DNA from: MED-G105 sp039025235
Lineage (GTDB): Bacteria; Pseudomonadota; Alphaproteobacteria; Caulobacterales; Parvularculaceae
Reading direction: 5' to 3'
DNA length: 64,000 nucleotides
Assembly (NCBI GenBank): GCA_039025235.1
Contig: JBCCOS010000015.1
Span: 32,347 to 96,346, forward strand
Each line of letters opens with the position of its first letter. Position 1 is the first letter of the stretch. Shown piece after piece: positions 59,746-64,000 of the stretch. The notes below the pieces were generated by a model, which saw only the letters and a program-made list of their open reading frames with translations, made no database searches and was not told the DNA's origin. A program made the translations under genes and the position numbers.

Positions 59746-62604
59746 ATGGAGGTCATTACATACGGAGGCGGGGAATTTGTCCGCGACGTGTTTAACGGAG
59801 TAGCGGCCCTTGTCGGCGTCGGGGCATTCGGCTCAGCTCTAAGGTTGTCGCTCCTCTTGGGTCTATTGTTCACGCTTTTTCAAACGGCTTTCAACATGAA
59901 TGTCTGGGTCATGATCCGTTGGTTCATGACGACATTGATCATTTATCTCTGCCTGATGGTTCCAAAGGTCGATGTGACTGTCACAGACCGGTTTGACCCA
60001 GGATTGCCGAGTCCAACCGTCGCAAACGTCCCCATAGGACTGGCTCTGGTCGCAAGCATCACTACGACGGTCGGGGACCGGTTCACGGATCTCACAGAAA
60101 CCGCGTTCTCTCTCCCAATCGATCTTGAATACCAAGAAAACGGCTTCATCTTCGGGTCGAAGATATTTCGCGATTCAATGTCATTTCGCGTCACTGACAC
60201 CACGTTCAGCGGAAATCTATCAGGTTACATTCGCAATTGCGTCTTTTTTGACCTCTTGGAACATCGCTATTCGGTCACAGATTTGCGGGAAACCAACGAC
60301 CTCTGGACATTCATCACAACAACTCATGCTCCGAACCCGGCACGCTTTTATGAATTTGTCACCGGTCCTGGTGCGACCACGGTTCAATCTTGCGACCTCG
60401 CTGCTACGACGCTTGATGGCCAATGGGCTGCTGAAATAGATCGCGTTGCGACGATCTATGGGAAACAGATCAGACCCGACCTTTCTGACGCTGCCGCGCG
60501 TGCGCTCGTTCTTGGTGCTCTGGTCGACAGCCACGATTTCTTCTTAGGGACAGCTCGTGCGGCAACCGCCCAAATTCAGCAAACAACCCTTGGAAATCTC
60601 ATCGACAAAGCCGTAAGGGATGAAGGTGCTGAATTGGGAGCCGACGCTCTCTTGGACGCGTATGGACAAGCCCGCACGGACGTTGAAACGGCGAACGCAA
60701 TTGCCGAGGGTGCGCGTCTGGCCGACCGCTTCGTGCCACTTTTTAGGACGGTGGCCGAAACGGTCTTTTATGGACTGTTCCCCGTATTGTTTCCAATTTT
60801 TCTGCTGCCGATGGCGGGTATACGACTTTTGCGAGGCTACATCTTTGGATTTGTGGCGCTTATGTCGTGGGGGCCGCTTTATGTGCTCTTGCACCGGATC
60901 TCGATGGGCACAGCTGAGATCAAATCACTTGGCGCCTCCTTCACGCCAACATCCGGCAATGAAATCACCTTGGTGACACAATCAGGTATTGCGGGCGCCC
61001 ATGCCGACATCGCAATGATTGCTGGCTATCTGACTCTGCTCATTCCGTTTGCAGCTGCCCGCTTGGGGCAAGGGGCGATGGCATTCGGTGGATTAGCGCA
61101 ATCGTTCCTGCAACCTGCGCAATCTGCCGCCCAGGCTGCTGCGCGCGATATGACAACAGGGAATTTCTCTTTCGGAAACACGTCTTTCGGAACACATCGG
61201 TTCAACATGACAGACGGAAACCGCGCGTCTACGAGTTCATTCTCCGATGTTGGCGAGAGTTCATTCAACACACCTCAAGGTGGCCGTGTACGGATTGCCG
61301 GTGGCGGACGAACCATCATTGATGGTAGCGGCGCTGGAAGTCGCACGTTTACGGATGTGCTATCTTCGCAGCAGTTCTCACAGGCCATGACGTTTGAAGC
61401 TGGTCGCTCCGAAGAAATGCGCGTTGCTGCCGCTGAGCGAGAGCAACAAGCGCGTTCAGCATTGAGTCATCAGATGAGTGAAGCGGCATTTCAGATGAGT
61501 AATGGCGCTAGCGTGGAAGAAGCGACAGGCTGGGGTATCAATACTAATCAGGCGAAAGCGTTCAACACTCTGGTGACCGACGCAAGCAGATTTGCATCTC
61601 GCTATACTGACGCCAATGAAAGAGCGTTGGCAACCGAAGCTTACATTAGTGCATCTGCACAGTATAAGTGGGGTTTGCCCGGTGGCATTGGACCGTCTGC
61701 AAAGGTGGAAGGTGGTGTAAAAGGCTCGGCTGTCTCAACTAATCGACAGGCTGAGATTGCGGAAGAAGCTCGCGAAGCGTCGAGATCGTCTTCTGCGTCC
61801 ACCAACTACGATTTTCTAGTAGCTACTTTTGACCGCGATTCCACCGGCGCGACATCCGGAAAAACGAGCACATGGCGAGAGGGCTTTGCTGCGAATCTGC
61901 AAAGTCTTCATTCCGCATCGTCTGATGTTGAGCGTTATCAAGCCCGTGCGGACACTGCGCGGGAGTTGGCGAGCAGTATTAATCAAGAAGGTAGCTCGAT
62001 AAGCCAACAACTCAGTCAACCGTTTTGGGAATACATGGTTGATCAAGTCGGGCTTGGACGTGCTCAGACTTTGGCACTCTCGTCCGAACCCCAAGAGCTG
62101 ATTGAGGTTCGGCGTATGGCAAATGATTTCGTTAATCACTGGACGGACGATGCTCTGGCGCCAATGAGCGTTGCCGGATGGAAGGACCCACGTGGAGTTG
62201 AGATAGCGACGCCCAGAGGGGCCAATCAGATTGGCGCTACGGCTTCGCACGCTCACGATCGAGCTGTGGAGTTCGCTTCAGCGCCACCAGAAGGGTTTGA
62301 CGCCGCTTCCTTCGATCAAAGTAAGGCTGATAGGATTCATCGGGCCTCTGAAGGTGTCGAGGACTTTGCCGAGAAAATCACGTTCCGTGGCAGTGACGCA
62401 GTTGAGCATCGGGCCCAAGCGCAGGCCGAGGCGGTCGAAGAGACAACACCCGACAAAGTTAGTTCCATTGGTGGTGCTCTATCGCGGCGCCCGCGTCTCT
62501 ATACTGGCGGTGATCCTACATTCGATTTTGAATTCGAGAACGCCGAACAACGCGGTCGTGACGAGCATTATTCAACTGGTGAAAATCGGTTAAGGGATAA
62601 CTAG
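59746..62604 (+). CDS. traG: F-type conjugation protein TraG
   Basis: A 952-residue inner-membrane protein. The N-terminal 450 residues hold several membrane helices (near 25-50, 335-385 and 420-440) and are needed for pilus assembly in the family. The C-terminal half is periplasmic, polar and helical, and in F it acts in mating-pair stabilisation and entry exclusion. Typical segments are FPVLFPIFLLPMAG and MSWGPLYVLLHRI. A ribosome site AGGAGGG precedes the ATG. It ends the transfer operon in this window. Confidence 0.92.
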   Translation: MEVITYGGGEFVRDVFNGVAALVGVGAFGSALRLSLLLGLLFTLFQTAFNMNVWVMIRWFMTTLIIYLCLMVPKVDVTVTDRFDPGLPSPTVANVPIGLALVASITTTVGDRFTDLTETAFSLPIDLEYQENGFIFGSKIFRDSMSFRVTDTTFSGNLSGYIRNCVFFDLLEHRYSVTDLRETNDLWTFITTTHAPNPARFYEFVTGPGATTVQSCDLAATTLDGQWAAEIDRVATIYGKQIRPDLSDAAARALVLGALVDSHDFFLGTARAATAQIQQTTLGNLIDKAVRDEGAELGADALLDAYGQARTDVETANAIAEGARLADRFVPLFRTVAETVFYGLFPVLFPIFLLPMAGIRLLRGYIFGFVALMSWGPLYVLLHRISMGTAEIKSLGASFTPTSGNEITLVTQSGIAGAHADIAMIAGYLTLLIPFAAARLGQGAMAFGGLAQSFLQPAQSAAQAAARDMTTGNFSFGNTSFGTHRFNMTDGNRASTSSFSDVGESSFNTPQGGRVRIAGGGRTIIDGSGAGSRTFTDVLSSQQFSQAMTFEAGRSEEMRVAAAEREQQARSALSHQMSEAAFQMSNGASVEEATGWGINTNQAKAFNTLVTDASRFASRYTDANERALATEAYISASAQYKWGLPGGIGPSAKVEGGVKGSAVSTNRQAEIAEEAREASRSSSASTNYDFLVATFDRDSTGATSGKTSTWREGFAANLQSLHSASSDVERYQARADTARELASSINQEGSSISQQLSQPFWEYMVDQVGLGRAQTLALSSEPQELIEVRRMANDFVNHWTDDALAPMSVAGWKDPRGVEIATPRGANQIGATASHAHDRAVEFASAPPEGFDAASFDQSKADRIHRASEGVEDFAEKITFRGSDAVEHRAQAQAEAVEETTPDKVSSIGGALSRRPRLYTGGDPTFDFEFENAEQRGRDEHYSTGENRLRDN

Positions 62605-62930
62605 TCCTCATTGTCTCGGGTTTTTAGCGCGTCAGCCATCTTTTTAGCAGTTGAATAACCGCGCCAAACCGCGGTCAAAGAAATCGTGCCAACAGTAATC
62701 GCGACAAGACCGAAAAAAACCCCAAATACCCAATCGCCATTACCCGGTGTGCCTGCGAAAACGAAAACACCAAGTATGAATATTGCCGCTGAGACCAGCA
62801 TAAATGGGGCATAGATCCAAAGGTTTCTCGCTTGCCATTCGTAGCCAGAGCGAGCCTGAATTTCGAATTGCTCTAGAATTACCGGATCAATAATTCGTTG
62901 TGGCGGTTGGTTATCGTTGCGTTCATCCAT
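62601..62930 (-). CDS. Small two-helix membrane protein, unknown
   Basis: A 109-residue protein with two hydrophobic segments (residues 42-60 and 67-88) and polar ends. It converges with traG, overlapping it by four bases. I do not recognise a family. A role such as entry exclusion, known for small membrane proteins next to traG, is possible but only suggested by position. Confidence 0.6.
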   Translation of the reverse strand: MDERNDNQPPQRIIDPVILEQFEIQARSGYEWQARNLWIYAPFMLVSAAIFILGVFVFAGTPGNGDWVFGVFFGLVAITVGTISLTAVWRGYSTAKKMADALKTRDNED

Positions 62931-63024
62931 GCTGGCATTCTAGCACAAATACGGGATCGGTTCACCTGAATTGAGGGCAATCCGGAACGCAACCTCCGCC
63001 AGGCTAAGTGATCACGATGCGATC

Positions 63025-63231
63025 TTATTTCTTCAGTAAATCAGAGGCTAAAACGCCTAAAGCGTCAGCAACTGCTTCAATTGCATCTATTGATGCAGAC
63101 GTCTCAGATCTTTCAATCATCCCAATATAGTTGCGCGTAAGACCGGAGCGTTCACCAAGTTCTTCTTGGCTCCAACGCTTTTTCGTTCGCGTTAGCCGAA
63201 CATTTCTGGCAAAAGTCTCTTTCAGGTCCAT
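63025..63231 (-). CDS. XRE-family regulator
   Basis: A 68-residue protein from ATG 63231; an ATG nine codons upstream (63258) is also possible. Nearly the whole length is one helix-turn-helix domain (NVRLTRTKKRWSQEELGERSGLTRNYIGMIERSETSASIDAIEAVADAL). It lies divergent from the small gene at 63328, with a palindrome between them, so it probably represses both. Confidence 0.85.
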   Translation of the reverse strand: MDLKETFARNVRLTRTKKRWSQEELGERSGLTRNYIGMIERSETSASIDAIEAVADALGVLASDLLKK

Positions 63232-63264
63232 CAAATGAGGTGGACGTGACCCGCGCATTTGCGC

Positions 63265-63282
63265 TACCAAGTATATTTGGTA
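63265..63282. promoter_or_regulatory. Palindromic operator TACCAA-N6-TTGGTA
   Basis: TACCAAGTATATTTGGTA between the XRE gene and the divergent gene. Sixteen of eighteen positions are symmetric. Likely binding site of the adjacent regulator. Confidence 0.6.
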
Positions 63283-63327
63283 TTCCGACTCCGTGCGCTA
63301 CGGGCACGCAATCACGAGGGTACAGCA

Positions 63328-63585
63328 ATGCCAGGACGCGTCACAGCTGCTGATCAACCTCTGTCGTCAGACTTGTCGCTTCTAAGCATGAATTATGAGT
63401 ACCTGTTATCCAGCTGTTCCGAGCTGGTAGATAATGCGGCGGTGCGGGAACGGATGGGTCAGATTGAACTTGATGTCGCTGCGCTATACTGGGAGCTTTC
63501 GCGAGAGGATCGTGACCGATTAGCTGGGCAGTTTCGTGCGTTTATTGAGATGAAACGGACCTTTAGACGTTCTCACGCCTCTTAG
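63328..63585 (+). CDS. Small helical protein of unknown function
   Basis: An 85-residue protein from ATG 63328, which has GAGGGT upstream; a longer frame from 63259 would run through the palindrome. It is soluble and helical, with no recognised motif (SSCSELVDNAAVRERMGQIELD, LSREDRDRLAGQFRAFIEMK). It is divergent from the XRE regulator and may be its partner. Confidence 0.55.
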   Translation: MPGRVTAADQPLSSDLSLLSMNYEYLLSSCSELVDNAAVRERMGQIELDVAALYWELSREDRDRLAGQFRAFIEMKRTFRRSHAS

Positions 63586-63711
63586 GCTGTAGACTCTGTC
63601 GGAGCGACTTAGAAATCTCTGAATACAGTCGGTTTGGGAGCTAGGCCGAGTGTCCTACATGCCGCGAGTTTAGGCCGCTCGCTTGTTGCGGGTTTTCAGT
63701 TCCGCCTTCCA

Positions 63712-64000
63712 CTATTCGGCTGGCTGAACGTTCGTGTTGCGGTTCCATCTGCGGAACGGCTCGACAAGCTGTGCGCCATAACCGACCGGAAAGTCTGGAC
63801 GTCCCGCAACACCGAGGTCACCATCTCGCGGTTGCGGACGGTCCTTGACGAAGGTGCCGAGCAAATGGTCCCAGATCATAGTGAACAGGCCGAAATTGAC
63901 ATCGCCCTTGACCTTGTGAGCGAGGTGATGGTGGCGATGCCCCGGCGCGACGGCCCAGAGGTAGATCAGTGGACCGACGCGCATGTCCGTGTTGGAATGC
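63712..64000 (-). CDS. Sterol desaturase/fatty acid hydroxylase family, C-terminal part
   Basis: The frame is open to the window edge, so the N-terminus is missing. The visible HSNTDMRVGPLIYLWAVAPG and HRHHHLAHK match the last histidine boxes (HxxHH) of the di-iron fatty acid hydroxylase/sterol desaturase superfamily, followed by NFGLFTMIWDHLLGTF. Full-length members are integral membrane proteins of about 250-330 residues. The substrate cannot be told from this part. Confidence 0.85.
   Translation of the reverse strand, partial: HSNTDMRVGPLIYLWAVAPGHRHHHLAHKVKGDVNFGLFTMIWDHLLGTFVKDRPQPRDGDLGVAGRPDFPVGYGAQLVEPFRRWNRNTNVQPAE

Larger units (their letters stand above)
31233..64000. mobile_element. 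Integrated element at tRNA-Asp (left part)
   Basis: From the tRNA 3' end to the window edge, almost all genes are cargo or transfer functions: an integrase next to the tRNA, copper and mercury modules, an IS element and an F-type conjugation operon. Base composition also shifts to higher GC. I looked for a second copy of the tRNA 3' end and found none, so the right boundary is unknown and probably beyond base 64,000. It could be an integrative conjugative element that is now incomplete. Confidence 0.7.

Noticed and set aside
31233..64000. A second attachment repeat inside the window
   Set aside because: No copy of the tRNA-Asp 3' end was seen by eye; the right end is probably beyond the window.
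1..64000. CRISPR array or rRNA genes
   Set aside because: No regularly spaced direct repeats and no rRNA-like sequence were seen.

Overview
The window comes from an alphaproteobacterium; I cannot resolve the order. Three things support this: an undivided complex I operon in the alphaproteobacterial layout (nuoA to nuoN) running into birA, coaX, ribonuclease J and a DUF1467 gene; a DUF1489 gene; and an HU protein with a lysine-rich tail. By eye the left half (about 1-31,000) is moderate in GC, while the right half, above all the copper cluster at 34-42 kb, is clearly richer, as expected for acquired DNA.

Left half. The first gene is the 3' part of panC. It is followed by a serine-hydrolase lipoprotein, an uncharacterised membrane protein, a DUF1489 protein, a membrane-anchored lysozyme-like protein whose second catalytic residue is changed, and a proline-rich PEP-CTERM protein whose frame is broken at a T5 run. 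MgtE, DUF1467, RNase J, CoaX and BirA follow, then the whole nuo operon on the minus strand (11,951-30,696). The operon is interrupted by extra genes: a small membrane protein between nuoB and nuoC, a cysteine-rich mini-protein with no ordinary start codon plus a membrane protein between nuoD and nuoE, a hotdog thioesterase between nuoE and nuoF, and an HU/GNAT pair between nuoF and nuoG. NuoL carries a histidine-rich insert.

Right half. A tRNA-Asp gene (31,181-31,257) is followed at once by a tyrosine-recombinase integrase. Everything to the window end looks like one integrated element; no second attachment repeat was found, so its right edge is probably outside. Its cargo, in order: a copper module (glutaredoxin/MauE fusion, CsoR repressor with three matching palindromes, a small secreted Cys-rich protein, CusCBA-type RND pump, CusF-like lipoprotein); a less understood module (AraC regulator, transglutaminase-like enzyme, DUF3703-beta-propeller fusion, YeiH exporter, metallo-beta-lactamase-fold enzyme) with a shared 18-bp element before two of its genes; a NepR-like small protein; a minimal mercury-type module (MerR, MerT-like, GDCCVxC protein) without MerA; and an XRE regulator with an ABC-2-like permease.

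An IS3-family element (50,847-52,114) then abuts an F-type conjugation operon: trbI (5'-truncated), a TraF-type S26 peptidase, traW, traU, trbC, traN, traF, an unknown 103-residue gene, traH and traG. The genes usually upstream in this kind of operon (traL, E, K, B, V, C) are absent and the IS lacks a target duplication, so the left part of the transfer region was probably lost or moved. The window ends with small regulators around a palindrome and the C-terminal part of a sterol desaturase-like gene.
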